Origin: Campylorhamphus procurvoides
Lineage: Eukaryota > Chordata > Aves > Passeriformes > Dendrocolaptidae
Reading direction: 5' to 3'
Assembly: GCA_013396655.1 (NCBI GenBank)
Contig: WBMV01003298.1
Location: forward strand, 2,662,312-2,726,311
Length of the DNA: 64,000 bases
Of the stretch, positions 13,501 through 26,401 are shown one piece after another. The notes under the pieces were generated by a model that saw only the letters and a program-made list of their open reading frames with translations, was not told the DNA's origin and made no database searches. The translations under genes and the position numbers were made by a program. The number at the start of each line of letters is the position of its first letter. Positions within the stretch are counted from its first letter, which is position 1.

Positions 13501-16415
13501 AAGAAAATAGTTTTGTGGTATTGATATTTATTTGAAAAAAAATAAAGAAAAAAAACCCCAGCCTTTTCACAGCAGTTGTCATCCATCCCTGTAAGTATCT
13601 GATTGGGCTTTGCCTGCATAAAACTTCTGCACTGCAAGACATTATTCTGAGCTTTTATTTTTTTCAGATACAGTCATTTCTTTTAGTACTAGTTGCTGTT
13701 AAGACCTGTGTAAACCTGAATCTTTTAAAGTCAACAGCAAATTTCCATTTGCTTTAGCGAAGCTGAGACTTCTCTTTCAGCCTTATAAAAAGCCAGAGGT
13801 AGCAAAGTGATCTGTCAGAATTTAAAGGACGAGCAAGTGAGCCATGGTCCCATTTGATTCATTTGTGTGTGATGAAGAGGAGCTTGTTCTTTCATTTCAG
13901 TCCTTATCTGAAAATCCGTGTGATCAGGAACTACCCACATCCTGAATTATTTCAATCCTTAAAGAGCAATTGCTGTTCCCACGAGGGGTGACATTTCAGG
14001 GTAGCCAGCCCTGCCTGATTCTGGTCCCTGCGTGTCCAGGCAGGAGCTGTGTGCTTTCACAAAGCTCAAAATCCACATTGCAAAGTGGATGTTGCAGCAG
14101 AGCATGTTTAACTCAGACTGCTGTGAGAGCTTTGGAGTTACAGGAGCATCCCCAGCCTTTCCCCCTCCTGTGCTGTTTTGTGCTAGCACTGAGTGCAGCA
14201 TCAACAGGAGTATTTTCTTTCTTCTATTCAAGCAGTTTAACGCCCACTGAAAACAGCTTTGTAATGAATCCCTGCTTTGAGGAGGAGTACAGTTCACAGC
14301 AAAGAAACCCAGTGCTTCTGTTTTCCATATTCTCTTAACTATGTGTAACAGGTGGTATACAAGGCACTGAAAGGCAGCAAGTGCTATTTTTTTTAATATA
14401 AGCAACAAATAACATTTCCATAATAATTTCTGTTGCATTTTAAATAGGTTTTTGATCAGGTTAAGTTTATTTGAGACAAAAGACATGTTATATTGCTACT
14501 TAAACTACAGATATTCTTGTTCTCTTTTAGTTTGTCTCAATACTCCTTTAAAGGCTCCAGAAATCTTTCTATAGACTACAAATTATCCAGGAATCGTGGT
14601 ACAACTTTTCTTCTGGTTTCCAGTTCTCCTTATGTCCTTTTTAAAAAAGCTTATACAGCTGCAAAACAAGATGCCTTTCTGTGTGCCAAGTCCTTCCTTC
14701 ATGTACAAACTGTGTAGTAACTATTATTCTTATAACTGGTGAGTGCAGGCTCTGGGGCAAACATTTTCTATTGTCATTACTTATTCCAGGGCTGCGGTGT
14801 CTTTATGTAGCCCTGTTCTCAAATGAGGAATAGGCAGAGGAAACTTAATATGCAGATGAAGTCTAATAATAGCACAGAGGTTCTTCTTTTTCAGCTCACT
14901 GAATTGTGCTGTAAATGGCTGTGAACAAACTGTCCCGTGCAAGCAGGGGAATGCAATGGCAGCAGGGTATCACTAATGGCTTGGCTGCCTCTTTCTCTGG
15001 CTATGGTTTCTAGAGTATGTAAATCTGGATTATTACTTTTTTAGCCATTGAAAAGTAATGAAAAATGAAGCTAGAATCTCACAGAAAATCGTGCATCTTT
15101 TTTAGGAGGTTTTTTCTCTGTGAATAGAGGGCTAATCCTATTTTTGGTCAAATTATGGCCAGGTGTGCCAGAGGAAGGACATCCCACAACCCTTAGACAG
15201 CAGTGGCAGCAAATGAAGGGCACTGAATCTTCATTCTCTAAGTGGAAAGTGGGAAATCAGATCGGTTAGAGAGCAACATCCAGACTGTGGTTTTCTCTAG
15301 GTGTCAGTCATATGACCAGCCATGGATAACAGCTCCACAGAAAGGGACATTAACTTAAAATCAGTTGCTGAGGTGTTCCTGTCAAGGTGAGGTGTTATAA
15401 ACCACCTACACTTGAAGCCAGCTGACAAGGAATAGACCATAATCAACACAAACCATTTATTTTTAAGCAACAAGTGAGAAAAGAGAAATCATGAGAGGAG
15501 TATTTTTATAGAAAACAAAAGTTCCAACCCGAACAAAAAAAGTTGATAGCAGTGAATTTAGCAGACTCCAGTAGCTGTGGAAGGATCTGTACCAAAGGGC
15601 CTGTTTCCCTACACAGCTGGCTCCAGACAGGCAGGAGGATGTCTGTATCACAGCTCTCACCAGGTGAGACACAGCGATTTGGACTCTTCTCATCCTTTAC
15701 GTCAGCTCTCCATCCTGCCAGGGCTGAGCTGCCCCACTCCCCTCTGCCCCTACCCTGCTGCAGGGGCTGGGCACTCCTGCAGCACAATCCTGCACCCCCG
15801 GGGCCTTGGCAGGGCTCAGGTTACTGTATTCTCATTATTTTTATCTGATCCTTTGGGTGACATCATTCAGTTTCACTTAAGCCACTGAGAAGCCTGGAAT
15901 ACCTGCAAACACTTTCAGGTGTTTGTGTGCATTAAACTGGGGGCCAAATACCCCCATGCAGGGAGCATTCTGATTTGAGGAGTTTGTTGCTCTCGTACTG
16001 ACATTTGCTTCAAAAACCAGCACATTCTCAAACCTTGTTTGTATAGCCCTCCTGAAATGATCTGAGAACATTTGCTGAGATTAAACATTTTCTTTATTTG
16101 TTTTTAAAATGACAAATTTACTTATCCAAACTTCTTTTTCTGTGTTGCCTTAGCACCCATTTCTACAGGAAGGCTTAAAAAAACCCCAACAAATTAAGTG
16201 AAGATGTGAATTTAAAACAAATTACTTTAACTGCATTAAAATGCTGCATAGGAATTCCCTCTTTGAATTGGAGTGCTCAACTGCTTTTAACTTAGTTAAC
16301 TCAAAAGCTCTTGGTTGTGAATAGGCTGGCGGCTTAGGCCAATTAATTAATCCACTTGAAACTCTAATTCAGTATAATTTCCTGAGTGTGTGTCTGTAGG
16401 CAATTCTGAGGAGTA
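10541..16415. other. Intergenic DNA, no gene seen
   Basis: Mostly AT-rich non-coding sequence. A purine-rich plus-strand tract at about 11220-11860 produces a 163-codon frame on minus that is low in complexity and matches nothing I know. Near 13588 a good-looking donor (CT|GTAAGTAT) has no matching acceptor at a sensible distance. No tRNA-like or other RNA structure was recognised. Confidence 0.5.
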
Positions 16416-16461
16416 CATGCTGCAGAAATGGAAACTAGCATGCTGCAGAAATGGAAACTAG
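16416..16461 (+). repeat. Perfect 23-bp tandem duplication
   Basis: Two identical 23-bp copies abut at 16416-16438 and 16439-16461. Each starts 'catgctgcag' and ends 'ggaaactag'. Exact identity implies a recent event, such as slippage or a templated insertion. No function is suggested. Confidence 0.95.
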
Positions 16462-17199
16462 TGAGGGTTGTTCTCTATTTCAAAGGACTTTGGTTCCCGT
16501 CTATGTCTGGTAACTATTCTTCAAAATCTAGTCCCAAGCATTTAGAATTTCTGCAGTGACTGTGTTGTTGGAGACCTGGGTTTGTTACCAGCCTCTTACA
16601 TAGTCTCAGTACCCTCTTCATCAAATTCTCATTAAGCATGTCACTAAGAAAATGAAAGTTCCTTAGAGATGTTGTTCATATCAGCCTTCCCAACTACTTC
16701 TGAGCCTTTTTTTGGTTGTAATGCAGTGGAATTTAGAGCTTTGTAGTAAATCTTCAAGGGAAAATTCTGCTGGCAGAATGTAAGGCACATACCGATCATC
16801 AGCATTAGATGCTGCTTTGGTATGACCCGTACTGACCTTAATAATATGTAGAATATAGCTTAGAAGGGTTTGGGATTGTACAAGCTGTAAGCTGTGGTGG
16901 TGGTGCAGTGTTGTGTGCAGTTTCTTCTCTAGTGACTGCTTAAAGCCCTTGAAATTCTAATTTATCCTTTTCCAGTATGGAATGTAATACAATCACTGTT
17001 AACAAAAACCAAAACAAAATGGGGGAAATAAATAAGAAAAGAAAAAATCTTTCTTGATTTTATACCAAGTATTTAATGGCAAAATCACAATTTTTTATTC
17101 CACTTAGCCATTTGGCAGGGGAAAGGCCCTACTGTGTTCTTTCTTTGAAGTCTGAAAAAAATCTGGCCTAGGCTCGTTATTTGGGGAGCAGAGATTTGT
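16462..17199. other. Intergenic DNA, no gene seen
   Basis: AT-rich non-coding sequence with A-rich stretches near 17000-17050. No gene or named repeat was found. Confidence 0.5.
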
Positions 17200-17425
17200 C
17201 TTGTGTAACAATTATTCTCCTAATGCCACGAGACACTCCGGGTGCGTTGTGTTTCCCTGACATAAACATTTAGCTCATCTTTTGTTTTTATACAACTGGC
17301 TGCTCAGATGCGACTTGTAGAATTTGGAAAGAAAAGTGCCTTCTAATAAGTGACTGTCTTCTCATTAGCCCTACTGATTTTCCAGAAGATTTTGCTTTGC
17401 GTAATGCATTATAATTATATGACAG
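17200..17425. promoter_or_regulatory. Candidate non-coding regulatory block
   Basis: Repeat-free, evenly composed sequence with an ATAAACA forkhead-type site at 17262-17268 and several TAAT cores (for example near 17220 and 17345). It directly precedes a GC-rich patch. The texture resembles vertebrate conserved non-coding elements, but conservation is not testable here. Confidence 0.25.
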
Positions 17426-17559
17426 GAGAACAGTGGAGAATATGGCATAGCATTTCCCATAGGTTTCCTTTCTGAGATAAGAAAGATAAACATTCTTCTG
17501 CTTTACTTCTCCAAGAAGAACAAAAATAAAAAGCCCTCAGCAGTTTCCTGCGAGGCACT

Positions 17560-17960
17560 TGGATGTGAGCTGCTCGCTGGGGCCGAGGCTCCGCACGGCC
17601 AGACAATGCTCTGTGTCGTGCGGGGAAACTGGGTGTACAAAGTAAGGAAGCCCCCCGGACTGAGGTGTGTGTCCTCGGCTTCCTGAGAATGTGCCTTATC
17701 GCCCACGGGTCCCTACACACTCACACGGCTTTATCTGCGCCGCTCCCGGAGGGCGAGAGCGGCTGTTTATTTTTCCAGGGCGCTCTCAGTTCTGGGGGAA
17801 ACAAGGGAGGCCTTTAATTGGATCTCTCTTTTGTTCCTGGACTGCTGCGACTTCAACGAAATCGGGAGGAGCAGGAGCGGCCCCGAGGTCTGGTTTAGGG
17901 TATGCGTAGCTTGACTCTCAATGACCCACCTCTGTTTCAGCCGTGACACCCGGGCCAGGG
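17560..17960. other. Small GC-rich, CpG-containing patch
   Basis: GC and CpG density rise over about 400 bp compared with the flanks. Overlapping frames on both strands are best read as chance. It could be a weak distal promoter or enhancer-associated island; no TATA box or initiator was recognised. Confidence 0.35.
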
Positions 17961-20900
17961 AAATATTTTGCTTAGGCTGGCTTTGCTAAAGCAGGGAGAG
18001 GATCTCTGGTTACAGAAGGAGCGGGCGGCAGCGATGCTTTCAGTTTGCTCCACTCTCCGCTGCACTTCTCCGGCCTGAGTTGTGCAAAAAGGGAATAAAT
18101 ACCCGGGCATCTCCTTCCCATACCTGCTGGGAAGCATGTGCTGCAGTTCCCAAAAAAACTGGGTGGGTAAGAGACTGAAAAGCTTTAGAAGGATTCCACG
18201 GGAGGAGCTGGGAAATTGCAGCAATGCTCCCGGTGTTAGTGGTTAAGGAGAGTGTCAAACATGGAGGGGTGACCTCCTCCATGGCTTCGGAGCTTTGCAG
18301 TTCCCTGCACTTTTGCTTTCCCGTTTAACTTTCTCACTTGTAACTTCTTTTTTCATTCTCAAACCAAGTTTTGTAACGCACTGACATCTGCTGTGTGTTT
18401 GACTAATACAGCCACCGAAGGACTGAAATGAGCCTTGCAGCTCAGGCAGGATGGGGCTTGAGAAGTAGTATTTACGAAAAGGGGGAAGAAGAGTGGGAGA
18501 ACCTGGTAATTTATTGATACAAGGAGATAAGAGGCAGCAAGTCAGCCTGCCCTTAAGGATCTTAGAATTGTTTTGTGAAAGAAATGCACAAAGTAAGCTA
18601 ATTTCAGTCATACAAGCAGCAGTTCTATCGACTGACTGAAGTTACCACCAGTTAGGAAAAGATACATTGGCTCAATGTTTCCTTTATTTTCGTCTAGTCA
18701 GGGTTGTGGTGATGAGGTGGGGATATGGTACTAATGAATAGCTTTTCTACAAGTTTTCAGAAACTGAACTTGAGAGGAAACAGTGCAGCCCAATAACCCC
18801 ACTACCTGCACAAATACACTGCCTAATTTAAATTGCTCTTTGAGGTGGGCATAGCCTCCGCCCCCCCCCCAGCAAATAATTGTAGGTACCATAACAGGAG
18901 ATGCTGCACAATAGCATCACTTTTAAAAGGCTTCACCAACCAGCAGCAACATTTATTGCTAGTCTAAAACTTCCCTGGAGCCTTTTAAGTGGTTATTGAT
19001 TTCTGTCTCGGGTGTGAGGCAGGAAAGCTGCTCTCTGACAGTTTGGGACAACCATCCCACCACTGCCTGTGGTAGAGCCACACATGGCCTGTGCCCCTTT
19101 CAAACCCAGCTCCCAGCCCAAGCTCCTGCCCTGGGTACATTTCTGCTGGACATTTCAGAGACCCAGGGCAGTGCTAATCAGAAATCTTTTATCAAGACAG
19201 TTTTAAACAAGAAACTGACCTTTGCCCAAAGGAATAGTTAGGCAGTTTTGCTTTTTGTCAAAAATTGACAGTATTTCTAATGAAAAACTGAAACCAAGCT
19301 AGGATTTTTAAATATATTGTTCAGCTAAAAAAAAATTGTTTATAAAACACCACCTTTTTTTTTCCCCAAAATGAAGTGTTTTGCTGGTTTCAGGAAAGAA
19401 TCTCTTTCCTGAAGATTCTCAAGACTGAAAATCCAACAGTCTCTCTGGAAAGAGGGGAGCTTCCTAACAAATGGTTTCTCTAAATACAGATTTATACCAG
19501 CGCCATGAATCAGTGAGCTATGGGGTTGTCGCCCACATTAGCCCTTCCGTATAGGTAATGTTAAGGTGCTAAGTCTCTGAGATAGGCAAGACTCTATGCA
19601 TAGACACTTGAGCAAGTAAGGATAGGTGGCCTTTTTTTCCTTGTTCTATCCCAAAACAGTCTGTAAAAACTTGGTTTGTAGATATATAGTTTACTAGAAA
19701 AACTAGGCTTCAAATGTGTCATAAACTGTAGTTTCTCCTTTTGTTAATTCCCAGCAAATGTGCAAAATGTCTGCAAGGCTGTGACAGTGCTGGATAACAC
19801 CTCACCAACGGCAAGAACTGAAACACAAAAGTACTTTCTCATTATGAGGAGTCTTAAACAGTAGGGGAAATCCTGCTTCTCTCAAGATCAAGAGGGAAAT
19901 TCCTTTTCAGCTTCAAAAGAACCAAAATTTAGCTTAGCATTATTCTGAAAGCTGTTTAAAAGCCTTTGCATTTCTGTCACTTTGCAGTGGTCCCACATGC
20001 AGGGGAAAGGGATACAGCTCTTTACACTTTTATATCGGGTTTACAGGTCAGTAGAGGGCTTGCTCCTGGGGTGGTACTTAGGAACATTTCTTAAGGGCTT
20101 GTAGCATTAAATGACTGCTGCCTTTCCTTCTTTCTTTTTTTTTGTTGTTTTTGTTTTTTGTTTCAATGGGGCAATGTCTTCCTTGAAAATGTGTGCTGAA
20201 GTGCCCTTCATTCATTGTTTTTAATGCCTCTTATGGACAGGCTCTAACTATCACATTTTCAAGCTGAGGTGTCTGACATTAGCAATCACGATCGCTATTT
20301 AGACACATGAGTTCCCAGATGCATTCAGAGATCCTGTCTATTACCTAATTCTGAGAAACCACACGTACAAAAATGTGACATTAAACGACTAGTGGAGGAT
20401 CCAATAGCAAGTAAAACTTTGCTTTATGCCTTCCAGCAATGATGCTGGTATAAAATACTTGAATGGCCCAAAAGGTGACATGCTGCTTAAACGCTGGGTG
20501 ATATTCCAGTCATAACATCAACTAGTAGAGGCTCATGGTTTAAGGAGAGTTGTAATTGTTGATTAATTAACTTATCAGGTGAAGCTGAGCCTATTTCTCC
20601 TCACTGGAGTGTAAGACATGTATAGGGCTGCATTTGGTCCTTGATATACCTTGCACATCCTGAGAGCTCTCTGTGTAAGGATGCAGGAACACATAAAGCA
20701 CTACAAGCTAGCACATCGTTCAAGGCAAAAATCTTCTTAAAAAGCAGCCAAACCCTTTCATTTCCTCTGCTATAGATTTAAGTTAGATAAAATCAAGACT
20801 GAAAAAAATCCAACCGTTGTGCCCTGCCCATTAAAAATGGACCACAGAACCATAATAAATTTTAAGTTTTTGAATTGTTAATCCAAATATCTGGTGAAGA

Positions 20901-23900
20901 TTTTAGCATACATTTAGTGCAATACATGGCTCCATATTCAGTGGCATCGCAAGAGTGAAGCCACATGTGATCTGGTTCAGTACAATACTCAGTTGTGTGG
21001 CACATGTAGTAGCCTTTCTATGCAAAAAAATGTTATTTCATGCTTAGTGTGAGACACCTACAGTGCCAGGAAGATGAAGACAGATGATAATGGAGCAAGG
21101 AAGGAGTGAGAGAGAGAACTATTTCTCAAATAGTTGCATTACTAAATGACATGAGATGTTTATATTCTGGACATCAGGGCATCATGGCAATTCTTACGAG
21201 CCCTGAGGGCATTTATCCCCTGTCCCACCCATGCCTTTGGCCAGAGTTCTGCAGGGGCTGCTCTGGCAAATGGCTCTGGAAGATGGGCTGAATCTTTGAA
21301 ACTTAGGCTGTTCCTTCCTTTTCCCCTCTCTGGGCAGCACCATCTCTGTGGGCTGTGCCAGCTGCCCTGAGCCCATCCCATAGGGTAGGTGTCCATGTGT
21401 CCTGACCCCACAGAGCTGGTGCTGTCTGACTACCTGTGCTCCCTGGCTCTGGCACAACTTGTGACTTGAACCCTTGGGTCACAGAGTGGAATTACTTGTG
21501 CCTGGCCCAGGTTGGACTCGCCCGTGGGGCTTAACTTCTCCTGACAGCTATTCTTACAGCAGGTCTCTGTTTTATTTGTTGCAAGGGATTGATGCAAATT
21601 GGAGGAAAGAAACAAAACAAGTTGAAATGAAATTATATGTAAGTAAACAAACTGTAATAAAACGAGCAGGCTGAACTTTCATCTACATTTCCACTGGATT
21701 TGAACCAAGCGCCTTCTGAGAGTCTAAGAAAGTTGGTTAATTTTTGTTTTGTTTTGTTTGGTCTGCTCTGCATTTCCTTGCTCTCATTGTGACCAAGAGG
21801 AGCAATGCTGGAGAGCTGTGAGTAACTGTGATATGCCGTTTCTGGCCAGGTCAAAAGTAGGGCAAGCTGGAAATATCATGCCAATTCCCATGTTTGGTAG
21901 ATTTCCAGTTCAGGTTTGCATACTTAGAAGGTTGGAACAAGACTGAGATAAACTGAAATACCTCAGGGTGATTGTACACAAAAAAATTAACTTCCAGAGT
22001 TTAGCTGGCCAAGCTTAAACTGAAATACTCATCTTCTTCAAAATTTCTTCTTGCCATGAAGGGAAATGTAATGTTTTGGGGTTTCATTGTGCCTCCAAGC
22101 CCACTGTTTGGTTGGGACAATGTAGGGACTGAACGGGTGTCTGAGGATCAGGTCCACCTTCCACTGGCACCACAACCTGTATCTCCAATGAGTGTGTGCT
22201 TTCAAGTTATGCATTCAAGTTTTGGGGAGAGAATATATGTAATCTGAAGCTGACTTTGGCTAAAGCTTAGCTCTTTTCCTCCAGAAGGAAGAAAATTACT
22301 TCCACTACATCACATCACTTTTAACCTGATTCTCTAGGCATGGCATGTGGTTTGATCCAACAAAACAGATTTTTTTCTCAGATCAAACCTAGTTATATAG
22401 CTTGCAATCTTATAATCTTTGTAAAAGTACAGTAGTTATATTTAAAAGGAAACAAACTCGTGCTTCTAAATGTTTTTAAAGTGCGGCATGTACTCGGTAA
22501 AGGCACAGCTACAGTCAGGAGGGAATAGATTGTCAAGTGGGGAGCTTAGAAAGCAGGAATGGCTTTGCAGATCCAGCTCTTGCAGGCTGCACATGTCAGT
22601 GTGGTGATGCCATGAGCTCCTCCTGAACACTTCAGGTTTTCAGGAGGAGGCAGATGCTGTTTGTAGGGGCATGGTAGTCCTCCCTCACCTCAACTCTGCC
22701 CTCTGGATCTGGCAGGGTGTTCTCTGGGTGTTTCAGCCAGGGCTTCTGTTCAATAAGCAGATGAGGGAGAAGATTGTGTGTATAGAGAATTATTCTCAAA
22801 TTGTTTAGATAGGTAATATATACATAAATTCCAGATGTGGACAGTATATTTTAAAACAAAAGCACCCTGTTCCTGGCTAATATAGCCCTTTCTGTAAGTT
22901 CTGGAAGACCTTGGGAAATGACTACTTGGCTTTAACCAAGTCCAACTGCTTCTAGTTGCTCAGAACTGGAAAAGAAGCATGACTTACATGGTCATAATGT
23001 AGATGTCAAAATGTGAGCATACATGTGGATTTTACAGCATGTTGCTAAATCTGTATGGCTTCGCTCCCAGGGCAGCACCTCCCCTGCAGGAGCCTGCAGA
23101 AAGTGGACAGAGAGCACTGAACATGCCTTGCACAGATTCTCAGGGAGCTGCTAAAGACAAAACTCGAATTCACAGTACACAGATGCGCTGCCCAAATTCA
23201 GTGGTCTGAGTGAGTCACCACGAGCTACTCACTCAGACTAAAACCAGTGTGGCTGCAGACATGTGCAAGCTTGTCCCCATCTGGCCAGGTCTGCTCTAGG
23301 AGTGGGAGCCTCGGACACGAGATTGAGCAGGAGTATTCCTAAAAATTCCCGCAGCAAAGCACTTCCAGTGTGGACACACCTAAGTAACAGTCAGCTGCAA
23401 GGGCTCACTTCAGCCTCAAGCTTATGTACAGGCTCACCAAATAAAACAGCTTTGCCAGTATGACTGTTTCTCTAAAAGGGCTTTCGTCAGCAAAGTTGTG
23501 TCAGGTGAGGAATTGCTCTTCTTCCAATCACTAACAATCCAGTTATGTTGTTGTATTATGTTGGTGGATCTATGTCACCTAAATTTAGGAATCTCAACTT
23601 CTATCCTGAATAACATTTTCAAATATTGTTTCCTCAAAGGAGTAACAGACCCTTTAAGAAAACAGACTTGGGTAGATTATATGAGTTCAGAGAGAATCAT
23701 GGCTATAGTTTGGGACCCACATTCTCCAAAGAAATAATCAAAAGCAAATTATCATTGATGTCCCTAGGGTAGTTGTAAGAAATTTTTTAAGCCTCTTTTA
23801 AAAAAAATAAATCTGAAATTTGTATCATTTCCCTTGCTTGGATCTTTAACTGTGTGATTTTCCAAATTGTCTAAACAAGTATGCAGATTTTTTCTTATCT

Positions 23901-25130
23901 AAAAATGATCTGCTAAGCAGTGTATTTCTGCAGCAACAATGAGAGAAGCCTGCTTTGGCTCTAATTTTGTTGTACAATGCTATTAATTTGCAACTTCAGG
24001 GTGATCTGGACATGAGTGGACTTGCATGGTTTGGGTTTTTTGTTCCTCTTCCCCCCCTCCCCCCCCCCGCCATGGTTTGTAGGAAAATAAGCATCAATCC
24101 TGAAGTGCTAGAAAGAGCAGCTTGCTTTGGAGGTTGTCAGACTCAGATACAAAAGATCTTTGCTTCGAGCGTCCTAAAAAAGACATAATTTCTGCTCTGT
24201 CTAAAAAGCGGAGGCTTCGTTGTTTGTTTTTATTTGCAGTATTCGGCAGCATTGCTGTAGGCCACTAACTGCAGGATGGCAGTAACACAGGATTATCCTG
24301 CAGAGCCGTAACTAGTGAATCCATAACAGCCAACCTGAACTCTGCTGTGGGCTGCCATTTAATACCACACGAAACTGTTTGCATTTCATCATGTAACCGG
24401 TTGTGTGAATTCAAGAACCTTCCCTGGATCAGGCTGTGCTTTCAGATGAAAGAAAGGAACTACCAAATGGTGGAGTGAAATATATAGCTTGTTTTCCTGT
24501 AGGCCTGTCCTCTAAGCATAAACAAATATGCTGTAGTGAAGACTGTGGCTCGGGCTGCAGAAAAGAAGCTGAGCAGAGAAGAGATGGGAAGCAGAAATGT
24601 AAGAGGGGAAAAGGCTGTTGCTGCCTTTTATTCTGAGATAGATTTCTTTGATAGCGAGGCAACAGGAACGGGTTCAAAATTAAGTGGGACCATGAAAAGT
24701 ATCTTCATAGTGTCAGCTGAATGGGAAAATCTACTCTCCTGATCCTAAAACCTTTCCCAAATTCCCATTGGATTTGGTATAGAATTGAGCCCATTTGTGA
24801 CTCTGCCCCTCAGGCTCTGTTAGATGGGCTTTTATTCAATGTGATTTCAGTCCAGATTATAATAAAGTTGCTCTGTTCCTCATGAAGCTCACATTATGGG
24901 TGTACAGCCATCATGGTCTATAGACTGCTTAGTTTTTCCTGTAAAAACAGAAATCCTTGTACAGTTGGGAACTTGTAAAAACAAGCCTGAAGCTACCAGA
25001 ATTTTTAGCTTTACAGTATAAATGAGAAACTAAATTCTCCACTGCAAAACATATATGCACCTATATATGCTCAAGGTTTTGACAATGAGACTCATTCATG
25101 CAGAAGAAGACACTTTCCAGGTGACTATTT
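17961..25130. other. Intergenic DNA, no gene seen
   Basis: Long non-coding stretch. It contains a C10 run at 18861-18870, a T-rich tract near 20130-20160, a C-rich run at about 24052-24069 and a short inverted repeat listed separately. Open frames are short (the longest is 118 codons, on minus near 18.3-18.6 kb) and show no known domain. Confidence 0.5.
23204..23238. repeat. Short perfect inverted repeat, 12-bp arms
   Basis: The arm 'gtctgagtgagt' at 23204-23215 is exactly complementary to 23227-23238, leaving an 11-nt loop. One wobble and one further pair extend the stem to 14. It is too short for a typical microRNA precursor. Confidence 0.85.
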
Positions 25131-25215
25131 CCTTCTTCTGGCGTCACACACTGAGTAATGTAATTAAAGAGCGTTTATGAAATATTCGCGACTGTGCTGC
25201 TGGGAACCCTGAGGA
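25131..25215. promoter_or_regulatory. Candidate non-coding regulatory block
   Basis: Short repeat-free segment with the homeodomain-type core TAATTAAA near 25161 and CpG-bearing sequence, lying just before GC content begins to rise towards FOXL2. The support is composition and motif only. Confidence 0.2.
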
Positions 25216-25850
25216 GAGGGGAAAGTGGGATTGTGTGTGTTTGTGGTGTCCCTAGGTGAGCGAGGTGATCTGCAGGCCAGGTGAGAGGTGAGGTTCTGAA
25301 AATGCAAGCTTTTCCAAGCCAGAGGTTAAGGGTCTAAAAGGAGTGACACTCATGCAGTTTTGTCTCACATAATGATTGTGTTGAAGTTGCAAAAGTTATT
25401 ATTCCTCGTAGTCGCTGCTGTGCCGCTAACAGCACCTCCAGGATCGGGCCCTGCCTCCAGGTGTCATTTAGAAAGGGAGAGAAACGGGCTCTGGAGAGGA
25501 AATGGGGCGGCAGCGGGCCCGGCCCGGCCCGGGCTACCCGCGGGCTGACGGAGCTCCCGGCGTGGGTAACGCGAGAAAATGCCTCCGTCTCAGCCTTTTA
25601 ATAGATTAAATCTGATGAATTTTCATTGAGGGCACAGTATTTTATTTCCCGCCGTACATTTCGTTAACTCTCGTGAGCGCCGTGGTGCGGAACGGACCCG
25701 GGCATGCCGTGTCTGCATCGTACCCTCCTTCTTCTGTGTTTGTTATGTAAGAATAAATAGTCTACGGTCTTAAATGCTAGTAGTACTTGGGAAAAATCAA
25801 AAAGGAATAAACTAGGAATACTTGAAACGGTAGCACGCTGACTGCCCTGT
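25216..25850. other. Transition into the FOXL2 CpG island
   Basis: AT-rich sequence interrupted by a GC-rich block at about 25490-25565, with short C/G repeats. No credible gene was found. Confidence 0.4.
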
Positions 25851-26315
25851 CCCGGATGCTTCGGTGGCTGTGCCGAGGAAGGAAAGGTGCTGCAAGAACC
25901 GAGCGCGCCCGGTCCTACCCGGGTCCCGCTCCTCGGGGAAACGGCGCTTGGAACAAGGCTCACCCGGAGCCGCTTTTACATCTGTGTTGTTGCTACGAGA
26001 GCCAAATGAGCTCGGGTTAATGTAGGTGCGGCCGCGGTAGGTACTGTAGGCGGTGTGCCCCGGGCTCGAGCGGTCCCGAAAGGTGGGTCCTCAGGCGGCA
26101 CCAGCCGTGTGTCCGTCCCCGGAGGCAGCCGGAGCTGGGCAGCAGCCCGAGGACTGACAACAGCGCTGTGTCGCCTGTCCCCGTCCGGCTGTCGGTGCGG
26201 GCGGTGGGAGCCCTGCCCCGGTGCCTGCAGGCGGCAGCCGCTCCGGCCGGACGGGAGACGGGCTCTCTCTGCCAGGGACGTCCCGGCTCTCCCCGCCGGA
26301 GACATGTTTCCTCTC

Positions 26316-26401
26316 AAAAAAAAAAAAAAAACAAAAAACAAAACAAAAAAAAGGCAAAAAACCAAAAACCTCCCAAAACAAACAAACTAACAAAAAAAAA
26401 A
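26316..26401 (+). repeat. A-rich low-complexity tract
   Basis: Mostly A with scattered C and G, including a run of about 16 A, standing out inside GC-rich DNA. It could be a decayed poly-A-like expansion. There is no flanking retrotransposon body or evident target-site duplication. Confidence 0.85.

Noticed and set aside
13560..13600. Strong-looking donor CT|GTAAGTAT
   Set aside because: The nearest acceptor would give a 19-nt exon; no supporting context.
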